Position numbers and translations under genes: made by a program
Notes under the pieces: generated by a model
The model's database searches: none
What the model was told of the DNA's origin: nothing
Seen by the model: only the letters and a program-made list of their open reading frames with translations
Assembly: GCA_031553975.1 (NCBI GenBank)
Contig: JAVBKP010000049.1
Location: 1 to 49,829, forward strand
Length of the DNA stretch: 49,829 bases
Source of the DNA: JAVBKP01 sp031553975
GTDB lineage: Bacteria; Bacillota; Clostridia; Peptostreptococcales; Anaerovoracaceae
Direction of reading: 5' to 3'
In this document: one piece after another, positions 42,657 to 49,829 of the stretch
Position numbering within the stretch: position 1 is the first letter of the stretch
Layout of the letters: every line of letters starts with the position of its first letter

Positions 42657-43162
42657 GTGATACCTCTCTTCTCTAGCACATAGACCACTACCAATGCCAA
42701 AACCATGTTGGCCGCTGCCGCTACTGAAAGTACTACCATGAATCCATATAATACCTTAGGCTGGCTTCCCATGATAGGAAATAAAAATTTCCAAAGAACT
42801 ACTATTTGCAATGGACCATTTAGAGCCGTGCCTACTAGGGTTCCAAGGAGAGCGGCTAGCTTGAACCCAAAGCGGCTTTTGATTTTGTTATATGTTATCG
42901 TAAAGGCGAATACAGTCAATGCCATCAACCCAGCAATCATTAGGTGTACTGGTACAGTGAATGTAAATCCCGACAAAGCAGCTGTCAATAGATGTCCCAA
43001 TGCGCCAATCAAAGCGCCGTACCCGCCGCCGAGCAAAATACCGCCCGCAAAAGCCGGCATGGAATCAAATGCTACACTCCCTGCTATTTTCACATTGGAT
43101 AATATAAAGGACAGGGCAATAAAAAGCCCACAGATCGCCACCGTTTTAGATTTTTTATTCAT
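42644..43162 (-). CDS. cblT: CblT-like alpha-ribazole transporter (ECF S-component type)
   Basis: About 172 residues and five to six membrane helices, with the GGILLGGGYGALIGALGHLL signature of ECF substrate-binding components. Its partner gene cblS points to alpha-ribazole uptake. The frame opens at 43174, but ATG 43162 with GGAGGAATCA is the true start. Its promoter (43187-43215) shares its -35 with the divergent bceR-type gene, and its leader is only about 18 bases, so no cobalamin riboswitch can be present. Confidence 0.78.
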   Translation of the reverse strand: MNKKSKTVAICGLFIALSFILSNVKIAGSVAFDSMPAFAGGILLGGGYGALIGALGHLLTAALSGFTFTVPVHLMIAGLMALTVFAFTITYNKIKSRFGFKLAALLGTLVGTALNGPLQIVVLWKFLFPIMGSQPKVLYGFMVVLSVAAAANMVLALVVVYVLEKRGITWER

Positions 43163-43186
43163 TGATTCCTCCAATCTAACGGTTTC

Positions 43187-43215
43187 ATCATATCATTGCA
43201 GCTGGTTCTTGACAA
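43187..43215 (-). promoter_or_regulatory. Sigma-A promoter of cblTS
   Basis: Minus-strand TTGTCA (43210-43215), 17-bp spacer, TATGAT (43187-43192). The -35 overlaps that of the divergent promoter by five bases. Confidence 0.75.
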
Positions 43216-43237
43216 CCCCTTAGATTTTCTGTATCTT
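43209..43237 (+). promoter_or_regulatory. Sigma-A promoter of the bceRS-type operon
   Basis: TTGACA (43209-43214), 17-bp spacer, TATCTT (43232-43237); predicted start near 43244. Confidence 0.75.
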
Positions 43238-43270
43238 GATAGGGAAGGTTATTTCTACGGGGGGGCTAGC

Positions 43271-43960
43271 ATGAACAAAATTTTACTGATCGAGGACAAC
43301 GAACAGCTTCAGAAATATATTAGCGAGTACCTTTCTGCTTATGGGTATTCTGTCACTGTACTTGATGATTACGATGCTGTGCTTGAGACTGTGGAGAGCC
43401 TTCAGCCAAAACTGATTTTGCTTGACATTAACTTGCCTCGGTTTGACGGATTTTACTATCTAAAGCTAATTCGCAAGCATTACCCCACACCCATCATCAT
43501 TTTGTCCGCTCGTAGCGAAGAGGCTGAGCAGATTAGGGGCATTGAAGAAGGTGCCGATGATTATATCACAAAGCCTTTTTCCATCGGTGTGTTATCGGCT
43601 AAAATAAACAGTATGCTTCGCAATAAATCTCGAGGGCAAAATGATTCTCCCCGCATCGGAGGACTTCATCTCTCAGCGGAAACCATGGTACTCAGTCATA
43701 ACGGCACCCATACGGAACTAACAAAAAACGAATACAAGATCCTGCGCATACTTATAGATAATATAGATCAAATTGTTACAAGGGAGCAGATTCTAGAAGA
43801 ATTGTGGGATGACGTTAGCTTCATTGATGACAACACCCTGACAGTCAATATAAATCGTGTCCGAAAACGGCTATCAGATATTGGTCTTCCTGATGCAATT
43901 ACAACGAAAAGGGGTGTGGGATATGTCCTTGAAACAGCTGGTATTGGCAACACTAAATAG
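43271..43960 (+). CDS. bceR: BceR-type OmpR-family response regulator
   Basis: 229 residues: receiver 3-115 with IEDN, phospho-Asp D52 in LLDINLP, and KPFS; OmpR/PhoB winged helix 130-225 with TVNINRVRKRL and TKRGVGYVL. ATG 43271 follows GGGGGGGCTAGC. It overlaps the kinase gene by 38 bases and is followed by a BceAB-type ABC transporter. By family, it activates that transporter on peptide-antibiotic stress via the TTACA-N4-TGTAA box at 44926. Confidence 0.88.
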   Translation: MNKILLIEDNEQLQKYISEYLSAYGYSVTVLDDYDAVLETVESLQPKLILLDINLPRFDGFYYLKLIRKHYPTPIIILSARSEEAEQIRGIEEGADDYITKPFSIGVLSAKINSMLRNKSRGQNDSPRIGGLHLSAETMVLSHNGTHTELTKNEYKILRILIDNIDQIVTREQILEELWDDVSFIDDNTLTVNINRVRKRLSDIGLPDAITTKRGVGYVLETAGIGNTK

Positions 43961-44900
43961 CCAGCGTAAGATGATTTTTGTTTACCTATTGAATACGGCA
44001 GTGCTTACTTTAATCTTTGCATTGATGCTAGATGAAGTTAGCTTTCTCTATCCATTGTTGGTCAGTGCGGTGATACTGGTTCTTTATTTGGTTTATATGA
44101 CGGTTCGCCTAAATGCCTTTATGACCGAACTAGCGGCGGCAAAAATACAAGCCAGCGATCTTAATGCAGATACTTATACAGAAAAAGCTGTTTATGATGC
44201 CATGGGGGAAGTCCATCGGGCTTATGCCATGCGAATATCATTGCTACAAGAGCAATTAGACGGTAGAAACAATTTATTTTCTCAGTTCATACACAATATG
44301 AAATCTTCCGTATCGGTCATTGGACTTGCCTGCGAAAAACAATCCCAAGATGCCATTTTTGACATATCAATGGAAAACGAGAAACTGAAAAAGAACTTAG
44401 AACAGGTTCTCAATCTTTTGCGACTAGATCAATTCTCAAATGACTATATTTCGGAGAAAGTAGATTTGTCTGACATAATTAAAAATGTAATAAATGAGAA
44501 AAAAAGGGATTTTATTTATTCAAAAACCTACCCAAAATACACAGGTGATGAGGTGTATGTATATACGGACAAAAAGTGGTGTGGGTTCCTTATTGAGCAA
44601 GTTGTATCCAATGCTATAAAATATAGTGATCCTGATAAAAGTATCTATTTTGAAATCCAAAGCATGGAGGGACGTACTGTCCTTCATATTCGTGATGAAG
44701 GCATGGGCATTTTGCCAGAGGATTTGCCTCGCATATTTGATCTTTTTTATACGGGAACCAATGGGAGACAAAACAAAGAGTCCACGGGAATCGGTCTGTC
44801 TATGGTCAAACATATCTGTAAAAAGTTAGGTCACCAGGTGTCAGTAGAATCCCAAGTGGGGCAAGGCACAACTGTGAGCCTCTGTTTTACTAAAATCTAG
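43923..44900 (+). CDS. bceS: BceS-type intramembrane-sensing histidine kinase
   Basis: 325 residues: two membrane helices near the N terminus (about 17-35 and 40-58) with almost no extracellular loop, a short linker, phospho-acceptor histidine region FSQFIHNMKSS, HATPase with NAIKYSD and GIGLSMVKHICKKLG. Kinases of this class do not sense the peptide themselves but through the BceAB transporter. ATG 43923 lies inside the end of the regulator gene with GGGGTGTGGGAT upstream. Confidence 0.88.
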   Translation: MSLKQLVLATLNSQRKMIFVYLLNTAVLTLIFALMLDEVSFLYPLLVSAVILVLYLVYMTVRLNAFMTELAAAKIQASDLNADTYTEKAVYDAMGEVHRAYAMRISLLQEQLDGRNNLFSQFIHNMKSSVSVIGLACEKQSQDAIFDISMENEKLKKNLEQVLNLLRLDQFSNDYISEKVDLSDIIKNVINEKKRDFIYSKTYPKYTGDEVYVYTDKKWCGFLIEQVVSNAIKYSDPDKSIYFEIQSMEGRTVLHIRDEGMGILPEDLPRIFDLFYTGTNGRQNKESTGIGLSMVKHICKKLGHQVSVESQVGQGTTVSLCFTKI

Positions 44901-44925
44901 GAAATAGGGCAATACAGTGCTTTTA

Positions 44926-44939
44926 TTACAAAATTGTAA
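44926..44939 (+). promoter_or_regulatory. BceR binding box
   Basis: TTACA-AAAT-TGTAA, exact match to the TnACA-N4-TGTAA inverted repeat known for BceR-type regulators. A second palindrome GCTTA-TTG-TAAGC follows (44940-44952). It lies upstream of the TATACT -10 (44985-44990), which has no good -35, as expected for an activated promoter. Confidence 0.75.
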
Positions 44940-44948
44940 GCTTATTGT

Positions 44949-44981
44949 AAGCCTAATCGATTTTATCGGTTGGGCTTTTTT
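44949..44981 (+). terminator. Intrinsic terminator after bceS
   Basis: AGCCTAATCGA, TTTTA, TCGGTTGGGCT then T5, with G-U pairs. It sits between the BceR box and the bceA -10. Confidence 0.75.
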
Positions 44982-45019
44982 GTGTATACTAATCCTATAG
45001 TGAACAATTGGAGGATGTT

Positions 45020-45787
45020 ATGAAAAAGATTATTTCTACGGAGAGTTTAAAAAAAGTTTACCGCTCTTATAAGGGGTCTGGTGAAGTGGTTGCACTGGAT
45101 GGTATTGATATTGCTGTCAACGAAGGCGAGTTTATCGGGATCATGGGTCCCTCTGGCAGCGGCAAGACCACCTTGCTCAATGTTCTTTCTGGTATTGATA
45201 CGGCTACCTCTGGTGAGGTTCTCATCGATGGCAAGGACATTGCAAAAATGAAAAAAGATGAGTTGGCTTTGTTTCGTCGTCAAAAAATCGGCTATATTTT
45301 CCAAGATTTCAATTTGCTTGATAGCTTGACCTTGAAAGAAAATATTGCTCTGCCACTAATTTTGGATAAGGTGTCTCCCAGTGAGATCAATAGCAGAGTG
45401 GATGAGTTAATGACCTTTTTCGACATTTCGGAATTGGCAAACAAATACCAATATACTGTGTCTGGCGGGCAAAAACAGCGTGTAGCGGCGGCACGGGCTC
45501 TTGCAGTGAATCCAACAGTATGTTTTGCTGATGAGCCTACAGGAAATCTTGATTCAAAATCTTCTGCCAATATTATGTCCATGCTGAGCAGCATGAATGA
45601 AAAGAAAAAGGCTACCATTCTTATGGTGACCCATGATGCCTTTGCCGCCTCTTATTGCAAACGGATTATCTTTATACGAGACGGTAAGGTGGATTTGCAA
45701 ATTGTTAGCAATGGGGATCGCAGGGCTTTCTTTGATAAAATTCTTGAGACCCAAAGCGTGACAGGAGGTCAGAGAAGTGACATTTAA
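45020..45787 (+). CDS. bceA: BceA-type ABC transporter ATP-binding protein
   Basis: 255 residues of a MacB/BceA-class ATPase: Walker A GPSGSGKTT, Q-loop YIFQDFNL, signature VSGGQKQR, Walker B CFADEPTGNLD and the H-loop MVTHD. ATG 45020 follows TTGGAGGATGTT. Its last codons overlap the permease start by 11 bases. It powers the partner permease in removing cell-wall-acting peptides such as bacitracin-type compounds from their targets; the actual inducer is unknown. Confidence 0.92.
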   Translation: MKKIISTESLKKVYRSYKGSGEVVALDGIDIAVNEGEFIGIMGPSGSGKTTLLNVLSGIDTATSGEVLIDGKDIAKMKKDELALFRRQKIGYIFQDFNLLDSLTLKENIALPLILDKVSPSEINSRVDELMTFFDISELANKYQYTVSGGQKQRVAAARALAVNPTVCFADEPTGNLDSKSSANIMSMLSSMNEKKKATILMVTHDAFAASYCKRIIFIRDGKVDLQIVSNGDRRAFFDKILETQSVTGGQRSDI

Positions 45788-47891
45788 TGATATTATATTA
45801 AAAAACTTGAAATACAATCTCAAGCGATTTGTTTCCCATTTTTTTGTGAATAGCTTTGTGGTGGCTGTATTGTTTATGTATGGAAGCCTTCTTTTCAACG
45901 ACATATTAAATGAAGATCCTGCTATACAATCCTCTCAATCCTTGATTGTCATGGCCGCGGTGGGCATCTTAATCTTTAGCGTGGTTTTTTTGACCTATAC
46001 AGGTATTTACTTTGTCAAATCCAGGGGCAGGGAATTTGGCGTTTATCTCACACTAGGTATGACCACCCGAGATTTGTCAAGAATGGTTGTATTTGAAAGT
46101 TTTGTGGTTTCTATTTCATCAGCTTTGCTTGGTCTGTTGTCAGGATTGTTGTTTTCAAAACTGTTTTATCTAGCCTTAGAGAAGATACTAAATCTTTCTA
46201 ATGATATATACTTTTTGAATTACAAAACATTTTTGCTAAGTCTTGGTGTTTTTTTGGTGATCTTACTGTTCAACATGGCTTTCATCGGGCGCTTTATCCG
46301 CAAGATGTCCATTGTGGAAATCACAAAGTCTTCAAGGACAAAAGGCGTTTCAAAACAGCGTCCCATTGTAGGTATTGTCGCCTTTATGGTCCTTGCTATC
46401 TCCCTCTGGTTTTTTAATGCAATCGTCAAGGGTGATGAGCTAGTTATTGATTTTGTACGGGATCACGCAATACTAGCCCCTTGTATGGCCTTTACGGGTA
46501 TTATGTCTTCCATGTTTTTCGTGATTGGCTCTGGTATTTCTGGCATTCGGGAAGTTTTAAAAAAATTCCCAGCTGTCTATAACAAGCATATTTTATTGCT
46601 ATCAGGTTTGTCACACCGCTTTTTGTCCTACAGGATTTCGCTATACAGCGTATCATTGCTGATTACGTTGGCCGTTTTTTTCATTGGCATCGGTATGTCT
46701 TTTTACAATTATACGGATATGACCATTGATGATTTTCAGCCCTATGATTTTATGATTGAGAATCGAGGCAATGCCAATGCCATGTCTGCACAGGAGTTAA
46801 CAGAACTTGTTGCCAAAAATGGTGGTGAAATAGATAGGATTAGCGCACTGCCATATCTTGATGGTCAAATATATAGAGATCTCCATGATCGGGAGAATTT
46901 ATTTGTTAACTACCGCAGCACTGGATATATCATCAAAGAGTCTGATTACAATCGTCATATGAGTCAGAATATCAGCCTAGCACCAGATGAGTTGCTGCTG
47001 GTACTCAATCAAAAAGGAAATGCGGAAGAGTCCGAAACTTCTAGTTTTGACACCCTACTTGCTATTGAACCTTATGACAAAGCACTAGTTAGAGCAGATG
47101 CGTTTCGTGAAAAGGGCTGGGATAAAAATACTTTTGTCGCATCACTATCTGATATACCTCATCTGGAATACACAGATAATAAAACAAAAAGTATGTTCGG
47201 TACATTTATCAATTCTTATGGCAATCTGGAATTTGCAGGTGCCACTGCCAGCGTAATTGATGATGATGTTTATGATAGTATCAAAGGCAATCAGCAGAAC
47301 CAAGTGTTCCTGTTCAATCTAAAAAGTGGCGATCAAAAGCAAATTTTTGATGCCATCCTAAAGGCACTGATTCAGAGAAATATTGAAAATGGTGTCATGG
47401 ATCCAAGCAATGCCAGTCAAATCTGGGCGGGCTCAGCAGTTGATTTTTATGACAAAGGAGATATATCCCAGCTCAGACCGATCTCTAAAGTAGAGCGATA
47501 TGAAATCTGCTTTAGGGCCAATGGATTTCTGCTGTTTGCACTTGATTTCCTTGGTATCTTGTTCTTGATTTCCTCATTTATCGTACTGTATTACAAACTA
47601 ATCAGTGATAGTGATGAGGACGCCGAACAAGTGAACTTGCTCAAAAAAGTCGGACTCACCGTTGATGAGTGTCGTTCCTACCTGCAAACACATACGGCCA
47701 TCATATTCTTTACCCCTCTTGTTTTGGGTGGTTTGTTGGGGCTATACTTGGTAAACGATTTCGTCTCCTTCACACCTTACAGCGGTATTTTAATGCTCCG
47801 TGTTGCTGCCATGTTTTCTGCTGTTGCTCTGGTTGATATCCTTCTATACTTTTCCCTAAGAAAACGATTTTTTAGGGAGGTGGGTATTTAG
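45777..47891 (+). CDS. bceB: BceB-type FtsX-family ABC permease
   Basis: A 704-residue permease with the Bce layout: TM1 near 20, a pair near 60-80 and more to about 230, a large extracellular domain (about 325-580) between TM7 and TM8, and three C-terminal helices with the FtsX-type AVALVDILLYFSLRKRFF end. The extracellular domain binds the peptide and passes the signal to the kinase. GTG start at 45777 with AGGAGGTCAGAGAA. It ends 12 bases from the convergent amidase gene. Confidence 0.9.
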   Translation: MTFNDIILKNLKYNLKRFVSHFFVNSFVVAVLFMYGSLLFNDILNEDPAIQSSQSLIVMAAVGILIFSVVFLTYTGIYFVKSRGREFGVYLTLGMTTRDLSRMVVFESFVVSISSALLGLLSGLLFSKLFYLALEKILNLSNDIYFLNYKTFLLSLGVFLVILLFNMAFIGRFIRKMSIVEITKSSRTKGVSKQRPIVGIVAFMVLAISLWFFNAIVKGDELVIDFVRDHAILAPCMAFTGIMSSMFFVIGSGISGIREVLKKFPAVYNKHILLLSGLSHRFLSYRISLYSVSLLITLAVFFIGIGMSFYNYTDMTIDDFQPYDFMIENRGNANAMSAQELTELVAKNGGEIDRISALPYLDGQIYRDLHDRENLFVNYRSTGYIIKESDYNRHMSQNISLAPDELLLVLNQKGNAEESETSSFDTLLAIEPYDKALVRADAFREKGWDKNTFVASLSDIPHLEYTDNKTKSMFGTFINSYGNLEFAGATASVIDDDVYDSIKGNQQNQVFLFNLKSGDQKQIFDAILKALIQRNIENGVMDPSNASQIWAGSAVDFYDKGDISQLRPISKVERYEICFRANGFLLFALDFLGILFLISSFIVLYYKLISDSDEDAEQVNLLKKVGLTVDECRSYLQTHTAIIFFTPLVLGGLLGLYLVNDFVSFTPYSGILMLRVAAMFSAVALVDILLYFSLRKRFFREVGI

Positions 47892-47903
47892 TATATCTGC
47901 CTG

Positions 47904-48407
47904 CTATGTTGTCCGCACGCCTTCTATATGGATAAATCTAAGTTTCTCATAGGTATAAGAAGAAAGCGGTCTATTGTCTGCGTCAAATGTATGGGCGACC
48001 ACCAAAATATTATCTGGGTTTGGATTTGGGCCTATAGATACCACCACGGGGGAATGGGCAAAGTGGCGCCCGTCAAATGAAATCTGCACTATGTCCCCTG
48101 GTCTCGCTTCTCTCATTGGTACATCTTTTGCAAAGGGGCCCACGCCACTGTTTTTCACTAAAAAATTGTATAAAAACTGTACCCCTGACCAAGATGGCGC
48201 CCTATCGGCACCGGAATTGTAATACCACCCAAAGACTGGTTTGTAGTTCATCATATCACTACCTGCAAAAATACATTGGGACGCAAAGTTGGTACAGTCT
48301 CCACCGTAGCTATCAAAGTTTAAATATCTGGGGTTGCGTCCAAACGCCCATTGATGAGCATAGTCTATCGCTTTTTTACGATTGTACTCCCTTATCCTAG
48401 TTGGCAT
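47904..48407 (-). CDS. Putative amidase-domain protein (Amidase_6)
   Basis: About 167 residues matching PF12671: RKKAIDYAHQWAFGRNPRY, the catalytic-Cys block GGDCTNFASQCI (Cys near 39), a middle WYYN...W segment, RPGDIVQISFDGRHFAHSPVVVS with the likely catalytic His, and VVAHTFDADNRPLSSY near the end. No signal peptide is seen, so it either acts in the cytosol or mother cell or leaves by another route. ATG 48407 has AAGGAGGTTTTTAT. Substrate unknown; related domains often cleave cell-wall peptides and some are sporulation-associated. Confidence 0.85.
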   Translation of the reverse strand: MPTRIREYNRKKAIDYAHQWAFGRNPRYLNFDSYGGDCTNFASQCIFAGSDMMNYKPVFGWYYNSGADRAPSWSGVQFLYNFLVKNSGVGPFAKDVPMREARPGDIVQISFDGRHFAHSPVVVSIGPNPNPDNILVVAHTFDADNRPLSSYTYEKLRFIHIEGVRTT

Positions 48408-48470
48408 ATAAAAACCTCCTTGCAATCCTTATTAACTATAGGATATGCGAGGAGGTTAGAATGTGCCCTT

Positions 48471-49625
48471 CTACTCCGCCACTACCACCTTACTGCCTTC
48501 TTTGGCACCGGTTGGTAGTTCTGTTACGATGGACATATTGGTGTCAATGCCTGTGACAACAGCGTCTTTGCTACTTTTAGCTGTGATTGTCACTGGTTGT
48601 TTTGCCAAGATTCCGTCCTTAATGATCCATACAAAGTCTTTGCTATCTTCTTGGTGGATGAAACCTTGTGGTATAACAATCACGTTGTCTTGCTGGTCTA
48701 TGACCACGGCGGCCCGCACTTCAAATCCAGGTTTTAGCCCATTGCCTGCTGGCATTTCTATCGTGACACCCACACGCCTTTGTGCTATGCCCAAAGCTGA
48801 AATTTTCTCTTCTGCTTTTGGATTTATACTTTTCACTTTGCCTTCCACGCCACCTGCTGGCAATATTGGTGAAGTGATCATGGTTTTTTGTCCTACCTTC
48901 ATAGCCACGGTGTCATCTGCTAGAAAATCTGCTTTGATTGTGAATTTGTCGCCATCGCCTAATGTAGCCAAAAGTTGACCTGGTGCTACTAGCTGTCCTT
49001 GCTCCCAGTCCAAAGACAGTACAACACCAGCCCTTGGGCTTTTTACGATCAGCGCCTTGCTAATATCATTTTGTACACCTAACATGTTGCTGGTGGCAGA
49101 TTTTTGTGCTTGCAGTGATGCCAAGGCAGACTTAGCCGCATTATGCTGCTCTAAAGCAACTGTATAAGCCTGACGCGCTACATCCAGTGTTGCCTGAGGA
49201 ATACCGCCTTCTTTAAATAAGTTTTCGCTTCTATCAAGCTCTTTTTTCGCTACATCCAGTGCCGTCTTCGCCGCTGCTACAGCTGCATTTTGCGCCGTGA
49301 TTTGCCCTTGGATTTGTGATACCTGAACCTCTATCTGAGACGCTTGGCTTTGTGATTGGGGATTTTTCAGTTCCATAATCACCTGCCCAGTTTTCACAGT
49401 ATCTCCCGCCTTGACCTTGACGCTGACCACCTCGCCACCATTTTGTGAATATATCTCGTATTGATTGGCATCAGATACATACGCCACTTCTTCAATGGTC
49501 TTAACAAAGGTGTCTTTCCCTACAGCAACCACGTTGATCTCTAAAGGTTTTAGACTACTCATAACCCCATATCCTACAGGCAAAACCACTATCACAAGCA
49601 CGATTAGCAGTTTTTTTCTTTTCAA
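48471..49625 (-). CDS. HlyD/MacA-type periplasmic adaptor (membrane-fusion) subunit
   Basis: 384 residues: N-terminal membrane anchor (5-25), biotinyl-lipoyl half domain (GGEVVSVKVKAGDTVKTGQVIMEL), an alpha-helical hairpin rich in Gln and Ala (about 95-185), second lipoyl half (SPRAGVVLSLDWEQGQLVAPGQ) and a beta-barrel plus C-terminal domain. In Gram-positives such proteins work with an ABC permease; the preceding gene (end at 49718) is an FtsX-like permease. The start is TTG at 49625 (AAAGGAATA upstream); the nearby ATG with GGAGG is out of frame. Confidence 0.88.
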   Translation of the reverse strand: MKRKKLLIVLVIVVLPVGYGVMSSLKPLEINVVAVGKDTFVKTIEEVAYVSDANQYEIYSQNGGEVVSVKVKAGDTVKTGQVIMELKNPQSQSQASQIEVQVSQIQGQITAQNAAVAAAKTALDVAKKELDRSENLFKEGGIPQATLDVARQAYTVALEQHNAAKSALASLQAQKSATSNMLGVQNDISKALIVKSPRAGVVLSLDWEQGQLVAPGQLLATLGDGDKFTIKADFLADDTVAMKVGQKTMITSPILPAGGVEGKVKSINPKAEEKISALGIAQRRVGVTIEMPAGNGLKPGFEVRAAVVIDQQDNVIVIPQGFIHQEDSKDFVWIIKDGILAKQPVTITAKSSKDAVVTGIDTNMSIVTELPTGAKEGSKVVVAE

Positions 49626-49717
49626 TATTCCTTTCAGTTTTCATTTCCTCCAACATATTTTAAATCGTTTATTACCTATTGACAATTTGACTCAAATTTC
49701 ATTGTGCATTCCACGCG

Positions 49718-49829
49718 TTACTCTCTAACTCTTGTCACTTCCACTAAATCCATTTTTTTCAATCCCCTCGTGGTCATTCTACTGACAAAGAATATTAGAA
49801 GGAAGGCTGGCACTGCCGCATATACATAG
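49718..49829 (-). CDS. C-terminal end of an FtsX/MacB-type ABC permease (5' part outside window)
   Basis: The minus-strand frame from the right edge reads 37 codons to TAA at 49718: a final membrane helix (VYAAVPAFLLIFFVS) followed by RGLKKMDLVEVTRVRE, the typical ending of FtsX-family permeases (a K-K-M/I-x-x-x-E-x-x-R tail). It is followed 92 bases later by the HlyD-type adaptor gene, giving a permease-adaptor unit; an ATPase gene is expected upstream outside the window. Confidence 0.75.
   Translation of the reverse strand, partial: YVYAAVPAFLLIFFVSRMTTRGLKKMDLVEVTRVRE

Noticed and set aside
43163..43270. Cobalamin riboswitch before cblTS
   Set aside because: The predicted leader is about 18 bases and no B12 box is present.

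Overview
The window looks like a chromosomal segment of an endospore-forming, low-GC, Gram-positive anaerobe of the Clostridia. The signs are a sporulation regulator (SpoIIID), a PerR / rubrerythrin / hemerythrin oxygen-defence operon, Bce-type peptide-resistance genes, Big2 (bacterial Ig-like) surface proteins, AGGAGG-type ribosome binding sites, and consensus sigma-A promoters with 17-bp spacers. No phage, insertion sequence, CRISPR array, rRNA or tRNA was seen. Species cannot be fixed from the sequence alone.

Layout. 1-2090 (minus) is the 5' part of a large secreted protein that runs off the left edge; it resembles an M30-type metalloprotease without its zinc motif and ends in a fibronectin III domain. 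2225-4793 (minus) holds two tandem ArsB/NhaD-type transporters. 4911-7835 (minus) holds a small YjfB-like protein, a THUMP RNA methyltransferase, a Cof-type HAD phosphatase and an acyl-ACP thioesterase, followed upstream by an MreB-family gene. 9355-11037 (plus) holds an acetate-type transporter and a secreted stalk-domain protein. 11529-12927 (minus) is the perR-rubrerythrin-hemerythrin operon with a perfect inverted repeat at its promoter.

13071-23961 (minus) is the most distinctive region: two giant secreted proteins with 13 collinear Big2 repeats each and a shared C-terminal domain. They flank a three-gene operon (jelly-roll-like protein, glycosyltransferase, NusG-II protein). Both giant genes begin with the same arrangement: a consensus promoter, then a terminator-like hairpin about six bases from the predicted transcript start. 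A 44-residue zinc-ribbon gene resembling the sigma-G inhibitor Gin lies next to the second. 24388-31582 holds asparaginase, a flippase, a CheW protein with an inserted zinc-binding CZB domain (plus), a cupredoxin, uridine phosphorylase, and an NfeD-flotillin operon. That operon appears to share a palindromic operator with the divergent XRE regulator gene at 31785.

32286-41400 holds a DUF805 protein, two hybrid histidine kinases, a DEAD-box helicase and a response regulator translationally coupled to the second kinase. 41621-49829 holds spoIIID; the cobamide-salvage pair cblT-cblS, whose promoter overlaps that of a divergent bceRS two-component system; the bceAB-type ABC transporter; an amidase-domain protein; and an HlyD-type adaptor following the end of an ABC permease that runs off the right edge.
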